Positions 33,652-41,579 of a DNA stretch of 45,223 bases are shown in pieces. Below the pieces are notes generated by a model, which was not told the origin of the DNA, searched no databases, and was given only the letters and a program-made list of their open reading frames with translations. How positions within the stretch are numbered: position 1 is the stretch's first letter; each line of letters opens with the position of its first letter. The stretch comes from Brasilonema sp. CT11. GTDB lineage: Bacteria > Cyanobacteriota > Cyanobacteriia > Cyanobacteriales > Nostocaceae. The translations under genes and the position numbers were made by a program. Location of the stretch: the NCBI RefSeq assembly GCF_017982655.1, contig NZ_JABXYX010000060.1:1-45223 (forward strand), in the 5' to 3' direction.

Positions 33652-34680
33652 ATGAGAATTCTAGTCACTGGTACTGAAGGTTATCTTGGTAGTTTATTAC
33701 CTCCGTTGTTAATTGAACGGGGACATGAAGTTATCGGAGTAGATACTGGTTATTACAAAGTAGGTTGGTTGTACAACGGTACTGAGATAACAGCCAAAAC
33801 TCTCAATAAAGATATTCGCAATATCACCGTAGAAGATTTGCAAGGTGTTGATGCGATCGTTCACATGGCTGAACTATCAAATGATCCCACTGGACAGCTT
33901 GCACCACACATTACTTACGAAATTAACCATAAAGGCTCAGTTCGTCTTGCCAAATTGGCAAAAGAAGCGGGTGTGCGTCGCTTCGTGTACATGTCCTCAT
34001 GCAGTGTTTATGGTGTTGCTACTGAAGGTGATGTCACAGAAGAATCTCCTGTCAATCCCCAAACCGCCTATGCAGAATGTAAAACATTGGTAGAGCGAGA
34101 TGTCAAGCCATTAGCAGATGATGACTTTTCTCCGACTTTTATGCGGAACGCCACTGCTTTTGGTGCTTCCCCCAGAATGCGCTTTGATATTGTTTTAAAT
34201 AATTTGTCAGGTTTGGCATGGACAACCAAAGAAATTAAGATGACTAGTGATGGTACGCCTTGGCGTCCATTAGTTCACGCGCTGGATATTTGTAAAGCAA
34301 TTGTTTGCACAGTAGAAGCACCTCGTGATATCGTACACAACCAAGTTTTTAACGTAGGAGATACAGCAAATAATTATCGAGTCAAAGAAGTTGCCGAAAT
34401 TATTGCTCAAGTTTTCCCAGGTTGTCAATTAAGCTTTGGCACTCAAAGTGCAGACAATCGCAGTTATCGCGTGTCTTTTGAGAAAATCAATACTGTTCTA
34501 CCTGGCTTTAAGTGTGATTGGAATGCTCAACGAGGAGCACAACAGTTGCATGATTTGTTCTCGCAAATTGATATGAGTGAAGAAGTTTTCTTATCTAGAG
34601 GCTTCACTCGCTTGAAGCAATTAGAATACCTCATCCGTACACAACAAATTGACAAAGATTTCTTCTGGAGTCAGAAGTAA
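33652..34680 (+). CDS. NAD-dependent sugar epimerase/dehydratase (extended SDR)
   Basis: A 342-aa extended short-chain dehydrogenase. The NAD motif is TGTEGYLGS (residues 6-14). The acidic residue of VIGVDTGYY favours NAD. The catalytic Ser lies in YMSSCSVYG and the YxxxK pair in AYAECK, and the DICKAI and FNVGDTANNYRV regions are typical of nucleotide-sugar epimerases/dehydratases. Shine-Dalgarno-like agga lies about 10 bases before the ATG. The position between rfbF and rfbC matches the epimerase gene alr2827 of the Anabaena HEP island (from memory), which was shown to be needed for the envelope polysaccharide. The substrate is presumably a CDP- or dTDP-hexose. Confidence 0.88.
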   Translation: MRILVTGTEGYLGSLLPPLLIERGHEVIGVDTGYYKVGWLYNGTEITAKTLNKDIRNITVEDLQGVDAIVHMAELSNDPTGQLAPHITYEINHKGSVRLAKLAKEAGVRRFVYMSSCSVYGVATEGDVTEESPVNPQTAYAECKTLVERDVKPLADDDFSPTFMRNATAFGASPRMRFDIVLNNLSGLAWTTKEIKMTSDGTPWRPLVHALDICKAIVCTVEAPRDIVHNQVFNVGDTANNYRVKEVAEIIAQVFPGCQLSFGTQSADNRSYRVSFEKINTVLPGFKCDWNAQRGAQQLHDLFSQIDMSEEVFLSRGFTRLKQLEYLIRTQQIDKDFFWSQK

Positions 34681-35139
34681 TTATCTTGTCGAAGTTATAG
34701 ACTAAAAAGTGATTTCAACAATTCCGACTCAAATATATTTTTTCGGAATTGTTGAAATCATAAATGTATCATAGTCTAGTAATTCCACCATGCAATATGA
34801 TTCTTATCGCTTTTTTCTTGTACTGGTGAAAATATCTATCAAACTTGTTCCATGATTGATGCTAGTTGAACATCTAAGCGCAGCATGAGACATAATACCA
34901 TAACGTAAACCGATGATATACCAAGGGTAGTTAATAGTATACTCCAATGATTTGAATAGAAAAAGCCTTCTGTATATTTAAAAATGTGAACTGGGTTTGT
35001 TGAGGAGTCTTGAGAAGTAATAGGATTTATCAGTAGTATTATTTTAATACCTGAGTTATTTGTCTTCTTGCAGTCTTAAGTCTTCATCTCATTTTCTGGT
35101 CACACCTTCGCTTATTCAAATCAAAACTCATAATCAGAT
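34681..35139. other. Gap between epimerase and GT2 genes
   Basis: These 459 bases contain the 18-base perfect stem-loop (34710-34760) near the start and AT-rich sequence after it. No gene was recognised. With a terminator-like stem on the left, a second promoter for the downstream genes is likely in the right half, but I cannot define it. Confidence 0.5.
34710..34760 (+). terminator. Perfect 18-base stem-loop after epimerase gene
   Basis: tgatttcaacaattccga (34710-34727) and its exact reverse complement (34743-34760) are separated by a 15-base loop and begin 30 bases after the stop. The run of six T is in the loop, not after the stem. The structure is therefore a very stable mRNA 3' end or attenuator, and terminator activity is probable but not certain. 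Confidence 0.6.
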
Positions 35140-36186
35140 ATGCAAAATCCACATCAACTCAATTTACATGAAACACAACCTTATGTACAGTCCACCATGA
35201 AGAAACTACTTACTATCGCGATCCCGACTTACAACCGCGCCCAACTACTTGATAAGCAACTGGCATGGGTTGCTCAAGCGATCATTGGTTTTGAATCAGA
35301 ATGTGAAATTTTTGTTTCAGATAATTGTTCAACTGATAATACTCAAGAGGTGATTAAGAAGTGGCAGAAAAATCTCAGTCAGATTACATTTAAGTCCAGC
35401 CGAAATGCTGAAAATATTGGTGTTATGCGGAATATTATTCATTGCTTAAAGTCCGCAACGACCAAATATGTTTGGACAATTGGTGATGATGATCCCATTC
35501 AGGATAAAGCCGTTGCTTATGTCATCAACCAACTCAAAAAATATGAAGATTTATCATTATTATTCCTTAACTTTTCTGGTCGTAACCAAAAAACTGGCGA
35601 ACCTGTACATCCACCCACAATCATAGATAACCGTTGGTTTGATGTTGATAATGAAGATGGAAGCGGTGACGGTAAAGCTATCTTTGAACACTGTTTTTCA
35701 AAAAGTGTTGGCGCAGTCATCTTTCTCACGGCTTCGATCTATCGTACTGAATTAGTACAACGCGCTCTTCAAATTTGGTCAGAAGCTGAGAATAACTGGA
35801 TATCTTTAGCATACTTAGCTGGATATTGCGCTGCTAATGGCAGGATAATTGTTACTAAAGATATTTATATGGAATGTATTGTTGGTGTGAGTTATTGGCA
35901 AAAAGATCCACAATCAGCAATATTAATGCAATACAAGCACTTACCGGAAGTTATCACCAAGTTGGAGGAGAACGGATACTCTAAGCAATTTTACCGTAGG
36001 ATGATGTTCCAGAGTTTCAAAGAAGCTAATTTGAAAGTTTTCTTAGGTGCTTTGAGAAGATGGCCTATGTTCACTATGAAAACAATAGTTCCCTTTTTGA
36101 CTTTAGTAAGTCTGTCTGTTTTTGACGCAGTTCCTACTAAAGAATTTAAAATGGCACAAACAACGGAACCATTCACTCAAAACTGA
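35140..36186 (+). CDS. Family 2 glycosyltransferase
   Basis: A 348-aa GT2 (GT-A fold) transferase. The opening TIAIPTYNRAQLLDKQLAWV, SDNCSTDNTQEVIKKW, the NAENIGVMRNI segment and the nucleotide-sugar DxD-like TIGDDDPI are classic. A C-terminal amphipathic/hydrophobic stretch (MKTIVPFLTLVSLSVFD) may sit at the membrane. Neither start has a clear Shine-Dalgarno. The family core begins at M20 (35197, MKKLLTIAIPTYNR), so the first 19 residues are doubtful. The stop codon lies 47 bases before the preferred start of the oxygenase gene, so the pair is probably co-transcribed. Confidence 0.88.
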   Translation: MQNPHQLNLHETQPYVQSTMKKLLTIAIPTYNRAQLLDKQLAWVAQAIIGFESECEIFVSDNCSTDNTQEVIKKWQKNLSQITFKSSRNAENIGVMRNIIHCLKSATTKYVWTIGDDDPIQDKAVAYVINQLKKYEDLSLLFLNFSGRNQKTGEPVHPPTIIDNRWFDVDNEDGSGDGKAIFEHCFSKSVGAVIFLTASIYRTELVQRALQIWSEAENNWISLAYLAGYCAANGRIIVTKDIYMECIVGVSYWQKDPQSAILMQYKHLPEVITKLEENGYSKQFYRRMMFQSFKEANLKVFLGALRRWPMFTMKTIVPFLTLVSLSVFDAVPTKEFKMAQTTEPFTQN

Positions 36187-36232
36187 CGAAAATAAGACTT
36201 GTAATGAATCAAACCAACAAGGTAGTTATTCT

Positions 36233-37084
36233 ATGTTTAACAGTACTATCAACAAATTATCTCAGTTGACATCTGAGTTAGGTTATAGAGCAGCACTCCT
36301 AAACCATACAAGAAAATTGCCTGCTCTGGAAGATAGCGATCGCGTGATTGTCGATACCCTCAAACGCGATGGAGTTTATGTGACAACACTCGAAAAGTTG
36401 GGACTTGGCTCTACATCGAATCTTCTCAAAGCATCTTACAATCAACTATCTAGAATGACAGATGCAGGCAATAGCCACCTAACAAAAAGACTGCCGCAAA
36501 TTTACACCGTTACATATTTACCAGAATTTTCTCAGTGGGGACGGGAACAAAAGCTACTTAATATCATCGAAAATTACATCGGTCTTCCTGTTGCCTTTCA
36601 GGGCGTACATTTACGTAAAGATTTTCCTAACGAAGATCAGTTTGGTACACTGTTATGGCATAAAGACTCAGAAGACCGTCGGATGCTCAAAATGATCATT
36701 TATTTGTCCGATGTAGAAGAAAAACACGGTCCTTTTGAATACGTTCCGGTTTCTTTGACTTCTTTATACAGTCTCAATTATTACCGGATTTACTACAAGC
36801 TTTGGCAGTCAGGTTATTTAGGAATCACTGATGAACAACTTAAGCAAGTCATCCCAGAAGACAAGTGGAAATCATGTCCAGGTCCAGCAGGTACTGTGAT
36901 TTTTACAGATCCAAAAGTCGCTTTACACCACGGAACACTACGGACAGAAGAAAGACCAGCACTATTTTTTACTTACACTGCAAACCCACCGAAGCGACCA
37001 GAACTTTGCACCCAGTACTGGGATGATACTTTTGCAAAACCAGAGTCCTATCAAGAAGCTGATTCTGTGACAGCCCTAAGATAG
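36233..37084 (+). CDS. PhyH-like non-haem iron 2-oxoglutarate dioxygenase
   Basis: A protein of about 283 aa with the facial triad of the phytanoyl-CoA dioxygenase family: H143 and D145 (LLWHKDSED), a distal His (H232 or H233, ALHHGTLRT) and a following Arg (ERPALFFTY) for 2-oxoglutarate. Such enzymes hydroxylate unactivated carbons using O2 and 2-oxoglutarate. I start at ATG 36233, with aaggtag 7 bases upstream. A longer frame from 36122 would overlap the GT2 gene in another frame. Lying among sugar genes, it may modify a sugar or the lipid carrier. An oxygen-requiring step in an envelope meant to exclude oxygen would have to act before the heterocyst becomes anoxic. Confidence 0.82.
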   Translation: MFNSTINKLSQLTSELGYRAALLNHTRKLPALEDSDRVIVDTLKRDGVYVTTLEKLGLGSTSNLLKASYNQLSRMTDAGNSHLTKRLPQIYTVTYLPEFSQWGREQKLLNIIENYIGLPVAFQGVHLRKDFPNEDQFGTLLWHKDSEDRRMLKMIIYLSDVEEKHGPFEYVPVSLTSLYSLNYYRIYYKLWQSGYLGITDEQLKQVIPEDKWKSCPGPAGTVIFTDPKVALHHGTLRTEERPALFFTYTANPPKRPELCTQYWDDTFAKPESYQEADSVTALR

Positions 37085-37300
37085 TGCGGTTCTTAGGTTG
37101 AAGAATTTCTTTGTGTTCTACTCCTGTTGAAGCCCTTTTGGTGAAATGTTGTCTGTCTTCGCCTTACCCTCGGTGCATAATGATGGCTGCCTCACCCGTA
37201 TATATATAGGGGGCTTCAAAAAAAAGTTGCGAAAAACACGAAGAAAAATCCGAAATGACCGAGTGCCACTGTGTAGTTAAGATTTCAAGCGAGGTTACCC

Positions 37301-37852
37301 ATGATTTTTGTAGAAACTGAACTCAAAGACGCGTACATCATTGATTTGGAACAAAAGCAGGATCATCGTGGTTTCTTTGCCCGTACTTTCTGCGCTCAAG
37401 AATTTGAGGCACATGGTTTAAAGCCAACGGTTGCCCAATGCAATCTATCTTTCAACTACAAAAAAGGGACGCTGCGGGGAATGCATTATCAAACTCTACC
37501 AGCAGCAGAAACAAAATTAGTCCGCTGTACCCAAGGCGCTATCTATGACGTGATTATTGATATGCGTCCTGAGTCTCCGAGTTACCTTCAATATATCGGT
37601 GTGGAATTAACTGCGGAAAATCATCGCGCCTTATATGTTCCAGAAATGTTCGCTCACGGCTATCAAACACTAACAGACTCTGCTGAGGTCGGGTATCAGG
37701 TAGGAGAGTTTTACACACCTGGATATGAGCGGGGGTTGCGCTACGATGATCCATTTTTCAATATTCAATGGCCATTGGAAGTAACTGATATTTCTGAAAA
37801 AGATAAGAATTGGCCTTTGATGAAAATGATGAGCGTTGGAGGAAATGTTTAG
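37301..37852 (+). CDS. rfbC: dTDP-4-dehydrorhamnose 3,5-epimerase family protein
   Basis: A 183-aa cupin of the RmlC/RfbC family, which epimerises C3 and/or C5 of nucleotide-activated 4-keto-6-deoxyhexoses. Signature segments: DHRGFFARTFCAQEF, the active-site GTLRGMHYQ (catalytic His), TKLVRCTQGAIYDVIIDMR, YVPEMFAHGYQTL and a Tyr in VGEFYTPGYERGLRYDDP. Length is normal. gagg lies about 12 bases upstream of the ATG. A weak ttagttgtt/aacaactaa inverted repeat occupies the 82-base gap after it. It is equivalent in position to alr2830 of the Anabaena HEP island (from memory). Confidence 0.92.
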   Translation: MIFVETELKDAYIIDLEQKQDHRGFFARTFCAQEFEAHGLKPTVAQCNLSFNYKKGTLRGMHYQTLPAAETKLVRCTQGAIYDVIIDMRPESPSYLQYIGVELTAENHRALYVPEMFAHGYQTLTDSAEVGYQVGEFYTPGYERGLRYDDPFFNIQWPLEVTDISEKDKNWPLMKMMSVGGNV

Positions 37853-37934
37853 TTGTTAGTGGTGATGGGAAAAACGACTAATTAACAATCAACAACTAAG
37901 CAATTCGCAAATATTATTCATAGGAGATTAACCA

Positions 37935-39245
37935 ATGATTATCGTAGATCGCGCCTTACAAGCTCGTGCAGAAGCAGGTAACCCCATCAAGGTTGGGATG
38001 ATTGGTGCTGGGTTTATGGGACGGGGAATTGCCAATCAAATTAAAAATTCCGTTCCTGGTATGGAGTTGGTTGCTATCTCCAACCGAAGTGTTGATGCAG
38101 CTAAGCGAGCATATTCGGAAGCAGGTATTGAAGATAGCAAAGTCGTTTCCACCGTCACCGAATTAGAAGAGGCGATCGCCCGCAATCAATACGCAGTCAC
38201 TGAAGATCCAATGTTACTGTGTCGCGCCGAGGGTATCGATGCTCTGATTGAAGTGACTGGTGCAGTAGAATTTGGCGCTCATGTTGTGATGGAGGCGATC
38301 GCTCATCACAAGCACATCATTATGATGAACGCCGAATTAGATGGGACCATCGGTTCTATTCTCAAAGTTTACGCTGACAAAGCAGGAGTTATCCTCACCG
38401 CTTGTGATGGGGATCAGCCAGGAGTGCAAATGAATCTCTACCGCTTCGTCAAGAGTATCGGCTTAACTCCACTGTTGTGTGGTAATATTAAAGGCTTGCA
38501 AGACCCTTATCGCAATCCCACCACACAAGAAGCATTTGCCAAACGTTGGGGTCAAAAAGCTCACATGGTCACCAGCTTTGCTGATGGAACAAAGATATCC
38601 TTTGAGCAGGCGATCGTTGCCAATGCCACAGGTATGAAAGTTGCCAAGCGAGGAATGCTGGGATATGACTTTAACGGTCATGTCGATGAAATGACCAAAA
38701 TGTACGATGTCGAACAACTCAAAGAACTGGGTGGTATCGTTGATTACGTCGTTGGTGCAAAACCAGGTCCAGGGGTCTTTGTCTTTGGAACCCACGACGA
38801 TCCCAAGCAACGTCACTACCTCAACTTGTACAAGTTAGGTGAAGGTCCGCTCTACAGCTTTTACACTCCTTATCACCTCTGTCACTTTGAGGTACCATTG
38901 TCTGTTGCTCGCGCTGTTCTGTTCCAAGATTACGTCTTAAGTCCTTTAGGTGGTCCTCTGGTAGATGTGATCACTACTGCCAAAATCGACCTCAAGGCTG
39001 GAGAAACCTTGGATGGCATTGGCTACTACATGACATACGGGCAATGTGAAAATTCCAACATCGTTCAAGAGCAAAACCTCTTACCAATAGGTCTAGCGGA
39101 AGGATGTCGCTTGAAGCGAGACATTTCAAAAGATCAAGTCTTGACCTACGACGATGTAGAACTCCCTGAAGGCAGACTATGCGACAAACTGCGAACTGAG
39201 CAAAACGCTTATTTCACCAAATCTAAAACTTTAGCAGCAGTTTAA
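37935..39245 (+). CDS. Homoserine-dehydrogenase-like NAD(P) oxidoreductase with SAF domain
   Basis: A 436-aa protein. Residues about 17-170 form a Rossmann domain (VGMIGAGFMGRGIANQI, VAISNRS) similar to homoserine dehydrogenase. A catalytic middle part follows (GNIKGLQDPYRNP, GMKVAKRGMLGYDFNGH), then a C-terminal SAF-like domain (LPIGLAEGCRLKRDISKDQV, TYDDVELPEG), the fold also found in sialic acid synthases and antifreeze proteins. The combination recurs in polysaccharide and sugar-metabolism loci, but its exact reaction is not settled to my knowledge. aggag lies 8 bases before the ATG. It corresponds in position to alr2831, reported as required for the heterocyst envelope polysaccharide (from memory). 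Confidence 0.85.
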   Translation: MIIVDRALQARAEAGNPIKVGMIGAGFMGRGIANQIKNSVPGMELVAISNRSVDAAKRAYSEAGIEDSKVVSTVTELEEAIARNQYAVTEDPMLLCRAEGIDALIEVTGAVEFGAHVVMEAIAHHKHIIMMNAELDGTIGSILKVYADKAGVILTACDGDQPGVQMNLYRFVKSIGLTPLLCGNIKGLQDPYRNPTTQEAFAKRWGQKAHMVTSFADGTKISFEQAIVANATGMKVAKRGMLGYDFNGHVDEMTKMYDVEQLKELGGIVDYVVGAKPGPGVFVFGTHDDPKQRHYLNLYKLGEGPLYSFYTPYHLCHFEVPLSVARAVLFQDYVLSPLGGPLVDVITTAKIDLKAGETLDGIGYYMTYGQCENSNIVQEQNLLPIGLAEGCRLKRDISKDQVLTYDDVELPEGRLCDKLRTEQNAYFTKSKTLAAV

Positions 39246-39440
39246 ATCATTTCTTCATCTTAAGTTAACTAATACTTCATGTTATCATGTTGACTTTGGT
39301 ATGAAAAAAAGCATAGGTTGAGTAGTAAAGAATCTCTGGTCTTATGCAAAGGTTATGCAAAGGCTATGAGGTTCTTCTTTCGATTTGATGTTATTTCAAA
39401 CATAAGAAATCTTTAACTACTCTTACTTATCAGCACACTT

Positions 39441-40625
39441 ATGCCATCTGAGTTAGTTCAGCGTACAGTTAGCATGGATAATTCATTATCACACAAAATT
39501 CAAGTTCGTCAACAAATGCGCCGAAATGTTTCACTCCAGCCAAATCAGCATGCTATTGGTAATGTATTGATTTCATACGTTATTGAGTCGTTTGTTTTAA
39601 AACCTGGCAAATCGATTTGGAATTCTCATACCGATTTTTGGGAATGCTACCAGATGGCGCACACTTTCTTGGACATGGGCTACTGTGTTAATGTTATTCA
39701 ATATTATAACGATATATTTCTGCCTCGAAAAGAATATGCATTTTTTATAGAAACTCCTTGGAACTTGCAAAGATGTCTGCCATTCCTCAACGCTGACACA
39801 GTTCATTTTTTATTCCATAATGCCGCACAAGCCAACAGACTCTTAGGACTACAGAAAAGACGAGGCGTCACTCTTCGTCCTCGGAGATTTAAACCACCAA
39901 ATCAAGCTTTAGAACATGCCGAGTGTGCAACGGTTCTAGGCAATGAATTTACTACAAGTACCTTTAGATATGGGAAAAAGCCGAGCTATCGCATTCCTAT
40001 CTCCGCACAAGTAGTTTATCCTTGGTTAAAAGAAAAAGACTTTAACAATTGCCGCAATAATTTTCTTTGGTTTGGCAGTGGCGGTCTCGTTCACAAGGGG
40101 CTAGATTTAGTACTAGAAGCTTTGATCCAAATGCCTGATCTCCATTTAACTATTTGTGGATCGATTAGTCAAGAAGAATATTTTGTGAAAGCTTTTTATC
40201 AGGAACTTTATCAAACCCCAAATATTCACACTATGGGATGGATTGATGTAAACAGTCAAAATTTTAGAAATATCTTTAATAGCTGTGTTGGCATTGTCTA
40301 TTCTTCTTGTTCTGAAGGTGGGGGTGGCAGCGTGATTAATTGTATGCATGCAGGTTTGATACCAATTGTCAGCTATCAAGCGAGTGTAGACGTACAAGAA
40401 GATTATGGTGTCATTTTGAAAGACAGTTCCATAAAACAAATCAAGCAAGAAGTCCAAAGAATTTCTTGCCTTTCTAAAGAAAAATTAAGAAAGATGGCAA
40501 GAGGAGCTTGGAAATATGCCATAGAAAATCATACTAGAGAAAACTTGATCAAAAATTATAGAAACACTATAGAAAAAATAAGAACAAATTATGACCCGAA
40601 AAACGAGGTATTGATTCATGCCTAA
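39441..40625 (+). CDS. Glycosyltransferase, GT4-like (GT-B fold)
   Basis: A 394-aa GT-B transferase. The N-terminal acceptor half is poorly conserved (WNSHTDFWECYQMAHTFLDM; FHNAAQANRLLGLQKRRG). The C-terminal half carries the group 1 layout: FLWFGSGGLVHKGLDLVLEA, TICGSISQE, MGWIDVNSQNFRNIF and a loop rich in Gly after the key Glu (SSCSEGGGGSVINCMHAGLIP). It uses an activated sugar to extend the polysaccharide repeat unit at the inner face of the membrane. A gap of 195 bases precedes it. The stop codon overlaps the start of the decayed PIG-L gene by a base or two, suggesting the two were once translationally linked. Confidence 0.85.
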   Translation: MPSELVQRTVSMDNSLSHKIQVRQQMRRNVSLQPNQHAIGNVLISYVIESFVLKPGKSIWNSHTDFWECYQMAHTFLDMGYCVNVIQYYNDIFLPRKEYAFFIETPWNLQRCLPFLNADTVHFLFHNAAQANRLLGLQKRRGVTLRPRRFKPPNQALEHAECATVLGNEFTTSTFRYGKKPSYRIPISAQVVYPWLKEKDFNNCRNNFLWFGSGGLVHKGLDLVLEALIQMPDLHLTICGSISQEEYFVKAFYQELYQTPNIHTMGWIDVNSQNFRNIFNSCVGIVYSSCSEGGGGSVINCMHAGLIPIVSYQASVDVQEDYGVILKDSSIKQIKQEVQRISCLSKEKLRKMARGAWKYAIENHTRENLIKNYRNTIEKIRTNYDPKNEVLIHA

Positions 40626-40626
40626 A

Positions 40627-41380
40627 ATGAAATTGTTAGGAAAGCTTAGCTCTGGTGTTAACTTTCAAGTTCAAGCTCTCAAGAGTAGAGTTTTTAACTG
40701 GGTTTGACGAATGAAAAGCAAGCGACGCACAATTAGCAAAAAACCTGCCATAGTGTTTTCTTATTATCAATATGAAACAATAGGTTGTGGAGGAATGATT
40801 GCTCTCAAACGTTCTCAAGCAAGAGCTGTAATGGTCGGATTCCTGACAGATGAGTGCTAGGGTAGACCAAAATGGATGAAACCGGAAGAAATGATCCAGG
40901 TTCGCCAGCAAAAAGCTATTAGCGCTCTAAATTACTTAGGTATGGAGGAATGGAAAAATCGGAAACACACTTTATCGGTAATACGCATGGTTCTTTAGCC
41001 AAGCTTAGCAGCCAGCAGTGCCAACAGTTAATAGCTTATCTGGTTGCACTGGTGAAATCTTTTCAAACAAGAGAAGTTTATGTGCCCCACTACAAGCACT
41101 GTTCCCGCAGATCATGAGGTGAGTTATGAATTAGTAAGCTTGGCGATGGCGATGCTTCAGCTCTTAGCGAGAGCTCTTGCGGGCGAGAGCCCAATCCGGA
41201 ATTCTTTTAGAGTTATTGCGGTACCTTATTTGGATATTATGGTATAAGCTATTACCACTAAAGTTCATTTTGCAATACTTCGCTCACGTTCACCGACTGT
41301 GTATCAGTTCTGTTCATCAACAACATAAGCAAGTAGCCAATACAAATCTCAACTTCCCAATTTACCCAATGGGTTACTAA
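40627..41380 (+). pseudogene. Decayed PIG-L family deacetylase
   Basis: Reading from ATG 40627 gives MKLLGKLSSGVNFQVQALKS and then a TGA (40705). The same frame resumes from 40711 as KPAIVFSYYQYETIGCGGMI and ALKRSQA..VGFLTDE, closely resembling PIG-L deacetylases (PHxDDExxGCGG), until TAG 40858. It continues as GRPKWMKPEEMIQVRQQKAI to about 40945, then shifts frame (THGSLAKLSSQQCQQLIAYL, VYVPHYKHC, stop 41115). It shifts again (DHEVSYELVSLA) into a GC-rich repeat (about 41145-41192), and a last fragment (YLIWILWYKLLP, VHRLCISSVHQQHKQ) ends at 41380. The zinc motif is lost (YYQYE). It once would have de-N-acetylated an aminosugar of the polysaccharide. At least two stops, two frameshifts and one insertion make it inactive. 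Confidence 0.85.
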
Positions 41381-41579
41381 CTTCTTTCTTCTCTCGTTAC
41401 AAAATATTTATTAAAAATTAACACTCTTAAAATCATGTTTTAGTATCTTGAGAACAAGTAGGGGGTTGAATCAGATTTGCATTTAGAGTCTGTGATCTGT
41501 TAAGTGTCGGTGCAGTATTCGGAGCAAACCTATCACCACTTGTAAATAGTTGTATAGACTCAAAACATTAAGGAATCAT
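41381..41579. promoter_or_regulatory. Gap before second GT4 gene
   Basis: These 199 AT-rich bases lie between the dead PIG-L gene and the next glycosyltransferase. The taagga at 41569-41574 is the Shine-Dalgarno for ATG 41580. A promoter may lie here but is not identifiable by eye. Confidence 0.35.

Noticed and set aside
36122-36232. Longer start for the PhyH-like gene overlapping the GT2 gene
   Set aside because: The added residues come from a shifted frame of GT2. ATG 36233 has a proper Shine-Dalgarno.
41177-41380. Stand-alone 67-codon gene
   Set aside because: It is the C-terminal remnant of the PIG-L pseudogene and starts in an inserted repeat.
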